From contig CAYJPV010000004.1 of the NCBI GenBank assembly GCA_964372095.1, positions 238,570-302,569 on the forward strand: a DNA stretch of 64,000 nt, read 5' to 3'. The position numbers were made by a program, and so were the translations under genes. The DNA comes from CAYJPV01 sp964372095 (GTDB lineage Bacteria > Acidobacteriota > Vicinamibacteria > Vicinamibacterales > JAKQTR01). Shown here one piece after another: positions 44,950 through 54,505 of the stretch (the first letter of the stretch is position 1; each line of letters begins with the position of its first letter). Under the pieces are notes generated by a model. That model ran no database searches, was not told the DNA's origin, and saw only the letters and a program-made list of their open reading frames with translations.

Positions 44950-45381
44950 TTGTGCGCACCACCCCAGCTGCGACTCTACCCCGTTGTGACACACGTCGCC
45001 GAGAAGCTGCACGCGTACACGCTGCCGCGCTCGCGCGTGAACTCGCGGGTGAAAGACCTCCCGGACCTCGCGCTGCTCGCGACGACGCAGGCAATCGACG
45101 CCAGGCACCTGCGTACGGCGCTCAAGCAGACCTTCTCATTCCGCAAGACCCACCCGCTGCCGATGTCGGTGCCCGCGCCGCCGCCTGCGTGGGAAAGCCC
45201 GTACGCGGCGATGGCGCGGGAAGATCAGCTCGACTGGGCCACGCTGGGGGACGTGACGGTGGCGGTGCAGTCCTTCCTCGACCCGCTGCTCGAAGGAGAT
45301 CTCGACGCAACATGGAGCCCCACGACCTGGGCATGGGATGCTCATGCGCGTGGACTGCCAGGGACTGCCGTGCACAAGTAG
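44950..45381 (+). pseudogene. AbiEii-like toxin, C-terminal fragment
   Basis: From about 44965 the frame reads LYPVVTHVAEKLHAYTLPRS, then VNSRVKDLPDLALL and later TWSPTTWAWD. This is the C-terminal part of the AbiEii/AbiGii nucleotidyltransferase toxin family, including the conserved EKLHA and RxKDLxDL motifs. The N-terminal catalytic half is missing, so it is a remnant. Five bases before its stop the sequence still follows the family; past 45381 another gene (GH106) begins without a normal start. Confidence 0.8.
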
Positions 45382-45389
45382 ATTTGTGA

Positions 45390-48086
45390 TCCGCACACAT
45401 CGGTGAAGGAAGCACCCATGAAACGAGGTTCGGGTACATCCTGGACCGGCTCGAGTCCAAGCTCGGGAAGCTCGGCGATTCGGCGTTGAAATACCTGGAA
45501 GTAGACAGCATGGAATTGGGGGAGGAAACCGCGTGGACCGGCCGGGTCCTGGAGGAGTTCGTCAAGCGGCACCGATACGATCCGTTCCGCTATCTGCCGG
45601 TCCTGAAGGGCTGGACGGTGGAGAGCGAAGACGTCAGCCGCCGGTTCCTCCACGATTGGCGAAAGACGATCAGCGACCTGTTCATCGAGAGCCATTACCG
45701 GACGGGGAGCGAGCTGCTCAACGAACACGGCCTGCAGCTCTGCGCGGAAGCGGGAGGGCCCGGCGCGCCGGTCTGGGATTCCTGCCCGGTTGATTCCCTC
45801 AAGGCGCTGGGCGCCGTGGATATCCTGCGCGGCGAATTCTGGCCCAAGCATCGAAACATCCGGGTGATCAAGGAAATCTCGTCCGCCGCCCATATCTACG
45901 GGAAGACCGTGGTGGACGCGGAAGCCTTCACGAGCTGGCGGCACTGGAAGAACGGGCCGTACTTCCTCAAACAGCTGGCGGATATCGCCCTGGGCGAAGG
46001 CTTGAATCTGTTCACCTTCCACACCTTCACTCACAGCCCGGCCGAAGCCGGACTTCCCGGGCGGGCCTACCACGCCGGGACCCACATCAACCCCAACGTC
46101 GTCTGGTGGCCGATGGCCCGGCCGTTCGTGGATTACCTGGCCCGAAGCTCGTACCTGCTCCAGCAGGGGCTGTTCGTGGCGGACGTCTGCTACTACTACG
46201 GCGACCAGGCGCCGAACTTCGTGCCTTCGAAGCACATCACGTACAACCCGGGCACCGGGTTCGACTACGACGTCGTCAATAGCGACGTGATCCTGAACCG
46301 CATGACGGTCGAGAACGGGCGGCTGGTCCTTCCCGACGGCATGAGCTACGCGCTGCTCGTCCTTCCGGAACGGGGCGATATGGATCTGGAGGTGTTGCGC
46401 AAGCTGGAGTCGCTCATCCAGGGCGGCGCGACCGTGCTCGGCCCCCGGCCGGAGCGGACCGGAAGCCTCGAGGATTATCCGAACCGGGACGGGGAGATCG
46501 CCGAACTGGCCGGCCGAATATGGGGCGATTGCGACGGCGTCGCCGTCAAGGAACATCGCTACGGCAAGGGCCGCGTCGTCTGGAACCGGCCGGTCGCGGA
46601 AGTCCTCGACCGGGCCGGCGTCGGGCCGGATTTCGTCTACCGAAGCGGGGACGGACGGGCGCGGATCGACTACCTGCATCGCCGCGCGGGCGAGCAGGAC
46701 ATCTATTTCGTCAGCAACATGAACGAACGCTGGGAGGACGTCGAGTGCGCGTTCAGGGTCAACGGAAAGCAGCCCGAGATCTGGCATCCGGAAACCGGCG
46801 AAACGCGGGTCCTTCCGGTTTATGAGACGGATGACGCCGGTACGCGGTTGAGGCTGCATCTGGCGCCGGCCGAGTCCGTGTTCGTCCTGTTCAGGCAACC
46901 GGCGGCCAGGACTCATTTCACCCGCATGGACGGGCCGGGACGGGTTCCGGCCGGCGTGCCGCCTGTCCTGTTCGCGAATTCCGACACGCCGGGCGGACCG
47001 ATGTGGCTCTCTGACGGGGCCAAGGGGCCGGAGTCGCAGTGGATCACGTTCGACCTGGGCGCGGTCCGCGAGTTGAGCAAGGTCCGGATTTGGAACTACA
47101 ACGATCACGCGCGCGGGAACTTGAATTTCGGCGTCAAGGCCCTGGAGATCCTGGCCTCCGAGGATGGCCTGGCGTTTCGGTCCGTCGGCGTGTTCGATGT
47201 CACGATCGCGCCAGAGAATGAAGAGAGGAACTACGGGCAGGACATCGCCGTCGCCGCCCCGGGAGTCCGCTACGTCCGGTTCGACATCAGATCGAACCAT
47301 GATCTCGGTGCCACTTACCTGGACGGGAGCAGCCCGCTCGTCGGGCTGTCCAAGGTGTCGTTCTTCGGGCGGGATGAGATCGCCGGTGTGCGGGTGAAGT
47401 CGGTGTCCAGCGGAACGGCCTTCGATCCGGCCGCCGATGCCGAGCTGGGGGTATTGCATCCGGGCGCCGAGGTCCGGTCGGACCGAGAAAACAGCTCGTA
47501 TCTGAAAGTGTGGACACCCGGTACGTATGTCCTCCACGACTCGCAGGGGCGGTCGAGAACCGTGGCGGTTTCGGCCGTCCCTCAGCCCATCGAGATCGCG
47601 GGCCCATGGCAGGTGGGCTTCCCGAACGGCTGGGGCGCGCCCGAGGACGCGACGTTCGAGAAGCTGGCGTCATGGACGGAGTCGGACGATGCCGGCATCA
47701 AGTACTTTTCGGGCCGGGCCGTGTACCGAAAGACGTTCGGTGTGCCGCGTGACCGACTGGATGCGGGCACCAGCGTGGAGCTGGACCTGGGCGCCGTCCA
47801 GCAGGTGGCCAAAGTCACGCTGAACGGCCGGGAGCTGGGCATTCTCTGGAAACCGCCGTACAGCATCGATATCACCGGCGCGGTTCGCGCCGGGAAGAAT
47901 ACCCTTGTCGTGGAAGTGGCCAACACCTGGACCAACCGTCTGACGGGCGACGCGTTCCTGCCACCGGAACAGAGGTATGCCAGGAGCAACATGCGGGCGT
48001 CCCTCTCCCGGAAAGAAACGCCGCTTCAGCCGTCCGGCCTGCTCGGCCCCGTGCGAATCATCCTGGCGAAGAACGTGAAGCTGTGA
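45390..48086 (+). CDS. GH106-like alpha-L-rhamnosidase, 5'-truncated
   Basis: The frame is open from 45390 and shows family sequence from about 45429 (RFGYILDRLESKLGKLGDSA, then KYLEVDSMELGEETAWTG). It runs ~885 codons. The catalytic region, the F5/8-type beta domain (QWITFDLGAVRELSKVRIWN) and the C-terminal jelly roll (TLNGRELGILWKPPYSIDIT) are present. The signal peptide and first ~300 residues of GH106 enzymes are missing, and no ATG/GTG lies before 45486 (TTG). The enzyme family removes rhamnose from plant polysaccharides. The truncated start abutting an AbiEii remnant suggests a deletion or recombination junction, so activity is doubtful. Confidence 0.8.
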   Translation, partial: SAHIGEGSTHETRFGYILDRLESKLGKLGDSALKYLEVDSMELGEETAWTGRVLEEFVKRHRYDPFRYLPVLKGWTVESEDVSRRFLHDWRKTISDLFIESHYRTGSELLNEHGLQLCAEAGGPGAPVWDSCPVDSLKALGAVDILRGEFWPKHRNIRVIKEISSAAHIYGKTVVDAEAFTSWRHWKNGPYFLKQLADIALGEGLNLFTFHTFTHSPAEAGLPGRAYHAGTHINPNVVWWPMARPFVDYLARSSYLLQQGLFVADVCYYYGDQAPNFVPSKHITYNPGTGFDYDVVNSDVILNRMTVENGRLVLPDGMSYALLVLPERGDMDLEVLRKLESLIQGGATVLGPRPERTGSLEDYPNRDGEIAELAGRIWGDCDGVAVKEHRYGKGRVVWNRPVAEVLDRAGVGPDFVYRSGDGRARIDYLHRRAGEQDIYFVSNMNERWEDVECAFRVNGKQPEIWHPETGETRVLPVYETDDAGTRLRLHLAPAESVFVLFRQPAARTHFTRMDGPGRVPAGVPPVLFANSDTPGGPMWLSDGAKGPESQWITFDLGAVRELSKVRIWNYNDHARGNLNFGVKALEILASEDGLAFRSVGVFDVTIAPENEERNYGQDIAVAAPGVRYVRFDIRSNHDLGATYLDGSSPLVGLSKVSFFGRDEIAGVRVKSVSSGTAFDPAADAELGVLHPGAEVRSDRENSSYLKVWTPGTYVLHDSQGRSRTVAVSAVPQPIEIAGPWQVGFPNGWGAPEDATFEKLASWTESDDAGIKYFSGRAVYRKTFGVPRDRLDAGTSVELDLGAVQQVAKVTLNGRELGILWKPPYSIDITGAVRAGKNTLVVEVANTWTNRLTGDAFLPPEQRYARSNMRASLSRKETPLQPSGLLGPVRIILAKNVKL

Positions 48087-48392
48087 GTATCGCGCATCGT
48101 GTCATGGCGTCTTGAACTCCCAGGTCAGCGCCGCCACATGATCAGGTAATGACAGCATTAGAGCGGCTTCCACTCGGCTGCCGCTCGCGAGTAACGTACC
48201 CCCCCGGCTATCGGACGCCGGGCGCCCCCTCCGAGCCCAAACACGGCCGCCGTCTCCCGCGCCTGTTGCAGATTCTGCCTCCCCGGCGTGTGACCGTACC
48301 GTGCAGGATCTGCAGACGCCTCCGAGGCCCGCCCGATCCGGTGCGTGTTGCACGCACGAGCGCGCTGGCACCGCTTGTGCGCCTGGGGCCGC

Positions 48393-49125
48393 ATGGCCCG
48401 TCAGCCACGGACGTACGCACCGCGAGACGCGGCGTCTGGCGTCGTCTTCCGGGTGGTTCGGGACCACTTCGAGACGTTTCGGGCGCACGCCGCGGCGATG
48501 CGCGCCGGCGACGGCTTGCCGCGGTTCGTGGAGCGGGCCGCCTTCGCGCGCAGCGCCCCGGCGAGCCGCGCCGTAGCCTTGGCGGAGGCGGGAGTTCTAC
48601 GAGTTCCTGGCCTGCGGGTCACTGGCCCTTCGGCCAAGCTCAGGGCCATCCCGAGCCGCGTCGAGGGATGGCGGGGGGCTTCGCGCGCTTTCGTTGTGTC
48701 GGCTGTGGCATGGATCGCCTGGTGGCGTTCTCGTGTAAGGGCCGCGCCGTGTGCCAGAGCTGTGGTGCGCGCCGCATGGCGGAGCGGGCGAGCCATCTGG
48801 TGGACCGGGTGTTGCCGCGCGTCCCGATTCGCCAGTGGGTCCTGACCCTTCCATACCGCGTGCGGTACCTCCTGGCGTGGGACCACGATCTCTGCCGGGC
48901 GGTCGTGGGGGTGTTCATGCGCCACGTCCTCGGGTGTCTGCGACGCGCGGCCCTCCGCCGCGGCATCCTCAGGGGACAGGGAGGTGCCGTCGCCGTCGTG
49001 CAGCGGTTCGGACGGGCCCTGAACCTCAACGTCCACATCCACGCGCTCGTGCTCGATGGCGTGTTCGCGGACACGGGCGGGGGCCTGACTGAGGATCTAC
49101 GGGCCGGGCAACGCGCGGTCGTCGT
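48393..49125 (+). pseudogene. IS91-family transposase, frameshifted and 3'-truncated
   Basis: ATG 48393 starts RQPRTYAPRDAASGVVFRVV and HFETFRAHAAAMRAGDGLPR, the N-terminus of IS91 transposases. The frame then shifts; REFYEFLACG follows, then ~45 foreign bases (48621-48666), then GFARFRCVGCGMDRLVAF and CQSCGARRMAERASHLVD (the zinc-binding part) and NLNVHIHALVLDGVF. The Tyr-containing C-terminus is missing after about 49125. The element is dead. Confidence 0.82.
48621..48666. repeat. REP-like insertion in the IS91 remnant
   Basis: CTGGCCCTTCGGCCAAGCTC followed by AGGGCCATCCCGAGCC and GCGTCGAGGGATG interrupts the conserved FLACG...GFARF stretch. The CCCTTCG/AAGCTCAGGG type of sequence is a common short palindromic repeat in environmental genomes. 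Confidence 0.5.
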
Positions 49126-49223
49126 ATCTCGTCCAACCTCCCAGAGCAAGGCCACGGGAAGGGCCGGTCACGGCGCGTTGGCCGCGGGATCGTGGCCCAC
49201 CCAGGGAAGAAGGAGAAGAACCG

Positions 49224-50042
49224 ATGCGCACTCGACGGATGCTGGCAACAACACTGATCGCGGGCCTGTGGTTGGCGGGGTCCGCGGCCTCTGCCCAAAC
49301 GAACGACGCGGACTGGCTCGCCCAGTGCAGGGAGCACCACGACTGGCAGTTCCGCCACTGTGAGGTGCGGCCGGTCAAGATGGCCGGTGGCGGCCCGCTT
49401 CACGTGGACGTCCGGCCCAACGGCGGCGCGTCGGTGGCCGGGTGGGACCAGGCGGCAATCGAGGGCAGCGCCCGGATCCAGGTCCAGGCCGACAACGAGG
49501 CCGAAGCCCGCGAGATCGCCGGACGCATCGTCATCGACACCGGCACGGGAACGCTCCGGGCCGACGGCCCAAGGACAGGCGATGGCCGCTCCTGGTCCGT
49601 GAGCTTCGTGCTGTCAGCTCCACGCTATACGGACCTGCAGATCGACGCGGTCAATGGACCCGTTGCGATCACGGGCATCCATGGTCAGATCAGAGCGACC
49701 ACGACGAACGGACCGCTGTCGCTCAAGGATCTCGGGGGCGACGTTCGCGCGCGCGCGACCAACGGGCCGCTGAAGATCGTGCTGACCGGAACCTCGTGGG
49801 ACGGCGTTGGGCTTGACGCCGAGACCAGGAACGGCCCGGTGTCGATTGCCGTGCCAGACGGCTACTCGGCCCAACTCCAGGTCGGCACCGTGAACGGCCC
49901 ATTCCGGCTCGGCATTCCGGTCACGCTTCAGGGAAAACTCCCCAGTGGCCGGGTCCGCTCGATCGACGCGCCGATTGGCGCGGGCGGTGCGCCTGTTCGT
50001 GCGATGACGACGAACGGGCCCGTCACGGTTGGCAAGCGGTAG
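49224..50042 (+). CDS. Secreted DUF4097-type beta-strand repeat protein
   Basis: 272 residues. A signal peptide (MLATTLIAGLWLAGSAASAQ) is followed by a beta-helix-like region with recurring N-G-P steps (DAVNGPVAITG, TTTNGPLSLKD, RATNGPLKIVL, TRNGPVSIAV, TTNGPVTVGKR), the DUF4097 pattern. Such proteins are exported and of unknown function; one or more are typical near LytS/LytTR genes in Acidobacteria-like genomes. AGAAGGAGAAG precedes the ATG. It is 115 bases before the histidine kinase gene and may be co-transcribed. Confidence 0.85.
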   Translation: MRTRRMLATTLIAGLWLAGSAASAQTNDADWLAQCREHHDWQFRHCEVRPVKMAGGGPLHVDVRPNGGASVAGWDQAAIEGSARIQVQADNEAEAREIAGRIVIDTGTGTLRADGPRTGDGRSWSVSFVLSAPRYTDLQIDAVNGPVAITGIHGQIRATTTNGPLSLKDLGGDVRARATNGPLKIVLTGTSWDGVGLDAETRNGPVSIAVPDGYSAQLQVGTVNGPFRLGIPVTLQGKLPSGRVRSIDAPIGAGGAPVRAMTTNGPVTVGKR

Positions 50043-50156
50043 GAACGGGCGGGGCGGGGGCCGGCGTGGACGTCGACGCGAACAAGCAGCCCGGACCAGG
50101 ACGCGGAATCGCCGCGAGTCCCTGACGGACGGCGACGTATACTACGGCCAGTTCCG

Positions 50157-51215
50157 ATGACCGCCCGACAGGTACTGGCCTATCACCAGACCCGGTGGCG
50201 AAAGCCGTGGGTCTGGGCCGTGACGCTCTCCCTCGTCCTCGTGATGGGGATCGCGCGCCTTCTGCAGCTTCCCGCGCCGCGTGTCGGACTGGCCTTCTGG
50301 ACCTACACGTGGCTGACGCCGCTGATCGTGGTCGGGTCGCTGGCGTGGGTTTCGCCCTGGGCCTGGTTGTGGACCGGTCGGGCCGACGGTCATCCGTCCG
50401 GGTGGCGCGGTCTGCCGCAGGGCCTGCTGCTGGGCGCTGCGTGCTTCGTGCCGACCTACGCGCTCGACTACGGGTGGCTGACGCTGATCGGCGCGGCGCC
50501 GGCGGACTACTGGGCCGTGGTGGCGCGCCCGGACATGGTCCAGAGCATCCCGATCTTCTGCCTGGTCGGGTTCGCCACGGCCCTTCTGGATCGCGCGGAG
50601 CTGCGCCGCGCCGAGGCAGAGCGCCAGGCGCATGTCGCGCGATGGCATCAACTCCAGAGCCAGCTCGACCCGCACGTGTTCTTCAACGCGATGAACAACC
50701 TGATCGGCCTGATCCGGTTCGATCCCGTCCGGGCGGAACAGGCCGCCACCGACCTCGCCGATCTGCTGCGGCGGCTGCTGGAACACGGGCGCGCTCCGCT
50801 GGCCACCCTCGCGGCAGAGCGGCAGCTCATGGAGAAGTACCTCGCCGTTGAGTCGTTGCGGCTGGGCCCGCGAATGACTGTGTCCTGGAACTGGGCCTCG
50901 GAACTGGACCGCGTCGAAGCCCCGCCGCTGCTGCTGCAGCCACTGGTCGAGAATGCGGTCAAGCACGGCATCGCCCCAAGCCCGGGCGGGGGCTCGCTGC
51001 ATCTCTCCGGCACGCTGGCCGACACCCGCGTCGTGGTTCGCGTGGCCAACACCGGCGGCCCACTCGTGGAAGGCCCCCATGACGGGGTCGGCCTGTCGAA
51101 CCTTCGCGCGCGGCTCGACCTGGCGTTCGGCGCCGACGCGTCCCTGCGGCTCTTCACCGAAGGACGATGCACCGTGGCCGAGATCGCGTTCCCGCGCCTG
51201 GAGGAGTGGCGATGA
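50157..51215 (+). CDS. LytS-like sensor histidine kinase
   Basis: 352 residues. Four membrane helices lie in residues ~15-145. The His_kinase box is QLDPHVFFNAMNNLIGLIR (phospho-His near residue 175). The ATPase part has LLQPLVENAVKHGIAPSPGG and the late Gly motif GVGLSNLRARLDL. The protein senses an unknown signal at the membrane and phosphorylates the LytTR regulator encoded next, whose ATG overlaps its stop by 4 bases. Confidence 0.93.
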   Translation: MTARQVLAYHQTRWRKPWVWAVTLSLVLVMGIARLLQLPAPRVGLAFWTYTWLTPLIVVGSLAWVSPWAWLWTGRADGHPSGWRGLPQGLLLGAACFVPTYALDYGWLTLIGAAPADYWAVVARPDMVQSIPIFCLVGFATALLDRAELRRAEAERQAHVARWHQLQSQLDPHVFFNAMNNLIGLIRFDPVRAEQAATDLADLLRRLLEHGRAPLATLAAERQLMEKYLAVESLRLGPRMTVSWNWASELDRVEAPPLLLQPLVENAVKHGIAPSPGGGSLHLSGTLADTRVVVRVANTGGPLVEGPHDGVGLSNLRARLDLAFGADASLRLFTEGRCTVAEIAFPRLEEWR

Positions 51216-51955
51216 CGCCGTTGCGCGTGGCCGTGGCCGAGGACGAGCCTCCGGCGCGCGCGCGCCTCGTGCGGCAGCTGGTGGAGTGCGGGTGTGAGGT
51301 TGTTGCCGAACTCGCCGATGGCCCGGCGCTGCTGGCCTGGCTGCGGGGCGCGCCGCGAGTGGACGCACTGTTCCTCGACATTCGGATGCCGGGTGCGACA
51401 GGGTTCGACGTGCTCGCCCGGCTCGAACAGGACACGCCGGTGCCGCGGCTCGTGTTCGTCACGGCGCATGCCGAGCACTCCCTGCGTGCCTTTGACGTCG
51501 AGGCTGTGGACTACCTGGTGAAACCGGTCTCCATCGGGCGGCTCGAACGGGCCGTGGAGCGGCTGCGCCGCCGCGGAGGCCAGCGGCCGGCTGTCAATCC
51601 AGAAACCGACCCTGCAGGCGCGCCCCGCACCCGTTTCCCGGTCCGACGCGGCGAGGCCTATGCGATTCTCGATCTGGCTCGCGTCACGCACTTCCAGATG
51701 GACGACGAGATCGTCTGGGCCTGGGTCTCGGGGCGGCGATACCGTACGCCGTGGCGGCGGCTCTCGGAAGTTGAAGCCACATTCCCGGGCGCGCCGTTCC
51801 TGCGCATCCAGCGTCATCTGCTGCTCCGGCCCGAGATGATCGTCGCGGCGGCTCCGCTGCTCGGCGGGCGTCTGCGCGTCAACGTCGGCCATGACGTCGA
51901 GTTGACCGTGAGCCGATCGGCGACGCCGTCGCTCAGGGCGAGACTGGGACTCTGA
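51212..51955 (+). CDS. LytTR-type response regulator
   Basis: 247 residues. The receiver domain has acidic VAEDEPPARARL, the phospho-Asp in LFLDIRMPGATG (~residue 53) and Lys in VDYLVKPVSIG (~105). The C-terminal ~100 residues form the LytTR DNA-binding domain (YAILDLARVTHFQMDDE, then FLRIQRHLLLRPEMI). It should bind promoters controlled by the adjacent LytS-like kinase. ATG 51212 overlaps the kinase stop; the frame further upstream is a shadow. Confidence 0.93.
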   Translation: MTPLRVAVAEDEPPARARLVRQLVECGCEVVAELADGPALLAWLRGAPRVDALFLDIRMPGATGFDVLARLEQDTPVPRLVFVTAHAEHSLRAFDVEAVDYLVKPVSIGRLERAVERLRRRGGQRPAVNPETDPAGAPRTRFPVRRGEAYAILDLARVTHFQMDDEIVWAWVSGRRYRTPWRRLSEVEATFPGAPFLRIQRHLLLRPEMIVAAAPLLGGRLRVNVGHDVELTVSRSATPSLRARLGL

Positions 51956-52097
51956 CCGGTCGGAGCCCGCCGCTCCGCGGCGTTCGCGTGATCGCCCGCC
52001 GTTCGTGGGACGGATTCGACCGTTGGTGGAATCTGTTGAACTCCCTCGCCCGCCGTGCCGTACATCTCATCAGGATCGCTTTACCGGAGGGCAGACG

Positions 52098-53432
52098 ATG
52101 GGGAAACGAATGTCGGGCGGAATGATACTGCTGTCACTGGTGCTCGTGCCGCTTGCGGCCGGGCTCTCGGCGAACGGGACGGGACAGGCCGGACAGGCCG
52201 GACACTCGGGTGGCATGGTTGCCCAGGCGCCCGGAGGGGCGGCTCCCGGCGTTGACAAGGACTCCGCGGCGACGGCGGCATCCGTGCGCGCGGTCGAGTG
52301 CGGCCTGGTGACGCCCGACTTCAAGGCTCCGCTGCGCATCTTCTCGCCTGAGTACTACGAGACGCAGAAGACCGCATGCCTGTCCGATCGCATGGCGTTC
52401 TACAACGTCCCTGGCGTGACGATGACCGTCATCGATCGCGGGGAGATCGCGTTGTCCGGGGCCTACGGCGTGCTCGAGACAGGCACGACGCGCCCGGTCA
52501 CGACCCGGTCGGTCTTCGAAGCCGCGTCGGCCACCAAGATCGTTACGACGGTGATGGTGTTGAGACTCGCCGAGCGCAGGGTCTTGGACCTCGACCGTGA
52601 CGTCAATGCCTATCTCAAGTCCTGGAAGGTCCCGAGTGGACCGCTGACCGCCGCGCAGCCCGTCACGCTACGGTTGCTGCTGACGCACAAAGCCGGAATC
52701 AACCGGCCCGACAAGGGCCTCCCATTCGACGACAAGCGGGTGCCCACCCTGACGCAGGTGCTGACTGGCACGCCTCCCGCGATCAACGAGGGCGTCGTCG
52801 TGGAACGGGCTCCGGGGGGAGACCACCAGTACTCGAACATCGGGTTTCTGATCGTGCAACTCGTGCTCGAGGACGTCACGGGGACACCGTTCGAACAACT
52901 GGCTCGCGAGCTGGTGTTCGAGCCCCTCGGTCTCGACTCCAGCACGCTGACCCATCCGCTGGCGGGAGACTGGCGGTCACGGTGGGGCGTGCCCCACGAC
53001 GAGAACGGCGCGGCCCACGCGCGCAATCAACTGCCGGGCGCCGTGGCCCACGGAGGGCTCGTCACGTCGCCTTCGGACCTGGCGAAACTGGCGATCGAGA
53101 TCGGCCGGGCCTACCAGGGACGGTCGACTCGGCTGCTGTCGAAGCGATCGGCCGACGTGATGTTGTCCAACGCCGACGACCTCGATCCCCGCCAGTATGG
53201 CGCTCCCGTCGGCCAGGGGCTGGGCGTGGTCCTTCTCGGCGAAGGGCAGACGCTGCACTTCCTCCATCCTGGCGCCAACGGGCCCGGTGCGAACTGCTGG
53301 GTGATCGCATCGCCTGCGACGGGGCAGGGCGCGGTGATCATGACGAACGGTGCCGCAGGCGAGGCCTTGATGCTGGAGGTGCTTGCCTCTCTCGCGCACC
53401 ACTACCGCTGGCCGGACCTCACGAAGCGCTGA
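52098..53432 (+). CDS. Secreted serine hydrolase, beta-lactamase/PBP4* family
   Basis: 444 residues. The signal peptide is GGMILLSLVLVPLAAGLSAN, followed by a Gly/Gln-rich linker. The catalytic SxxK is in AASATKIVTTVMVLRLAE (~residue 155), the Tyr motif is YSNIGFLIVQLVLED (~246), and HPG in LHFLHPGANGPG (~391) takes the place of the KTG box. These are class C beta-lactamase-like esterases or peptidases of broad function, exported to the periplasm. GGAGGG lies ahead of ATG 52098. Confidence 0.88.
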   Translation: MGKRMSGGMILLSLVLVPLAAGLSANGTGQAGQAGHSGGMVAQAPGGAAPGVDKDSAATAASVRAVECGLVTPDFKAPLRIFSPEYYETQKTACLSDRMAFYNVPGVTMTVIDRGEIALSGAYGVLETGTTRPVTTRSVFEAASATKIVTTVMVLRLAERRVLDLDRDVNAYLKSWKVPSGPLTAAQPVTLRLLLTHKAGINRPDKGLPFDDKRVPTLTQVLTGTPPAINEGVVVERAPGGDHQYSNIGFLIVQLVLEDVTGTPFEQLARELVFEPLGLDSSTLTHPLAGDWRSRWGVPHDENGAAHARNQLPGAVAHGGLVTSPSDLAKLAIEIGRAYQGRSTRLLSKRSADVMLSNADDLDPRQYGAPVGQGLGVVLLGEGQTLHFLHPGANGPGANCWVIASPATGQGAVIMTNGAAGEALMLEVLASLAHHYRWPDLTKR

Positions 53433-53489
53433 CGGCCCGATTCGCATCGGACGAACTGGCCGCCCGCTGCGTGCGCGACGCGCACGGCG

Positions 53490-53753
53490 TCAGGGCTGCG
53501 TACCGGCCACCAGGCGGCGGACGATGGGTTCCAGCGCTTCCTTGGTCATGCGGCCAGGGTGGTAGAGCCGCACGGCGCCTTCCCGGTCGACCAGCACAAG
53601 CGTCGGCGTCGTGCTCACGCCGTAGCGATCGTGATTGGCTGAGCTGAGCGGAACCGGCACGTTCGCCAGCTGGCTGTACGAAGACTGACGGACCTGATCG
53701 ATATAGCGCTTCTCCTCGTCCGCTGTCGCGGGCCCTCTCGACGCAGGCCCCAT
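53490..53753 (-). pseudogene. TlpA/thioredoxin-like protein, C-terminal fragment
   Basis: Reading left, EEKRYIDQVRQSSYSQLANV, then HDRYGVSTTPTLVLVDREGA and VRLYHPGRMTKEALEPIVRR form the C-terminal half of a thioredoxin-like fold, including the cis-Pro loop (STTPT). The N-terminal half with the CxxC site is missing. At 53750 the sequence switches to an unrelated fragment on the other strand, so this is a truncation. Confidence 0.75.
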
Positions 53754-54026
53754 GGCGACGACGACGAAGTGGGACGGTGCGCGGCTGGTGGTCCGCTATA
53801 AGGTCGAGCCCGGCCGGGAGGTGCTCTTCAGCTATTCGCGCAAGACCGACCCGCTTCAACTCGTGGTGCAGGCGGAGTTTCTGGAACGCGGAGGGCACGA
53901 CACCGTCATCCGGATCTACGAGCCCGGCAACGCCGCCCAGTCCGTGACGCCCGCCGAGCCGCCTGCTCCGGGTCGCGCCGCGCTGCCGGCGCTGCTGCCG
54001 ACGCTCCCCTCGCAGCGCGATGCCGC
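53752..54026 (+). pseudogene. Fragment of a hypothetical secreted protein
   Basis: TTTKWDGARLVVRYKVEPGR, then EVLFSYSRKTDPLQLVVQAE and TVIRIYEPG look like the last beta strands of a lipocalin-like secreted protein. The N-terminus is cut at ~53750 and the frame runs into the 129-bp repeat at 54027. Family not identified. Confidence 0.5.
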
Positions 54027-54155
54027 GCCGTGTCTCGGCGTTCCAGGCGTCCGGGTACGGGAGCCGGCGCGCAGAACCGGGCCGCATAAGGGGCGTTCGG
54101 TTAACCTCGCTGCCGAAAGGCCCCAAGGAGGGTGCCCTAATACGTCCTATCGTGC
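54027..54155. repeat. 129-bp dispersed repeat, copy 1
   Basis: Begins GCCGTGTCTCGGCG and ends CGTCCTATCGTGC. Inside, GGGGCGTTCGG and CCGAAAGGCCCC form an imperfect hairpin around TTAACCTCGCTG. Copies at 58584-58712 and 60734-60862 are (almost) identical. Truncated genes lie on both sides. Confidence 0.92.
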
Positions 54156-54308
54156 CCGGGCTCGACGCTCTACTTCGTGTGGACGCAGCAGCGGTCCAGC
54201 TACGATCCCGCGAGCGACTTCGGCTACGACCGCGCACGGACCGCCGTCTTCGACCGGCGGCCGATGAACGTCGTCCAGGTGAAACTGACGTACTGGATTG
54301 GGCGATAG
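54156..54308 (+). pseudogene. DUF5916-type outer-membrane protein, C-terminal fragment
   Basis: Directly after the repeat the frame reads PGSTLYFVWTQQRSSYDPAS, then FDRRPMNVVQVKLTYWIGR and a stop. This is the last ~50 residues of the DUF5916/carbohydrate-binding family 9 outer-membrane protein type, ending in the aromatic membrane strand. The rest of the gene is absent, cut exactly at the repeat boundary. Confidence 0.7.
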
Positions 54309-54351
54309 CGACGGAGGCGACTCGGGCCGTCACTCCCTGGGTTTCCTGGTG

Positions 54352-54505
54352 TGCGTGAGCAAGATGAATACAGCTTCTTCAGATCGGTCCCGCGGTCCGA
54401 TCCGCCGTGCAGGTAGATGACGAGCAGCCATCTTCTGCCTGTGTCCGCCTCATAGTCCTTTGGCAGTGACGTCAGGTATCGATAGGTGACGTACCGGCGA
54501 TGCTA
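54352..54505 (-). pseudogene. Esterase (PHB-depolymerase/phospholipase type) fragment
   Basis: Reading left, RYVTYRYLTSLPKDYEADTG, then RRWLLVIYLHGGSDRGTDLK is the first strand and oxyanion loop (LHGG) of an alpha/beta-hydrolase esterase. Neither the catalytic Ser region nor the N-terminus is present. Confidence 0.65.

Noticed and set aside
48102..48488. Leftward 128-residue ORF before the IS91 remnant
   Set aside because: Only the last ~30 residues look protein-like and no family is recognised; the rest is antisense to the IS91 start.
54027..54155. 129-bp repeat as integron attC site
   Set aside because: Length and repetition fit, and TTAAC is present, but it lies in the hairpin loop; paired RYYYAAC and GTTRRRY cores are missing at the ends, gene orientation is mixed, and no integron integrase is seen.
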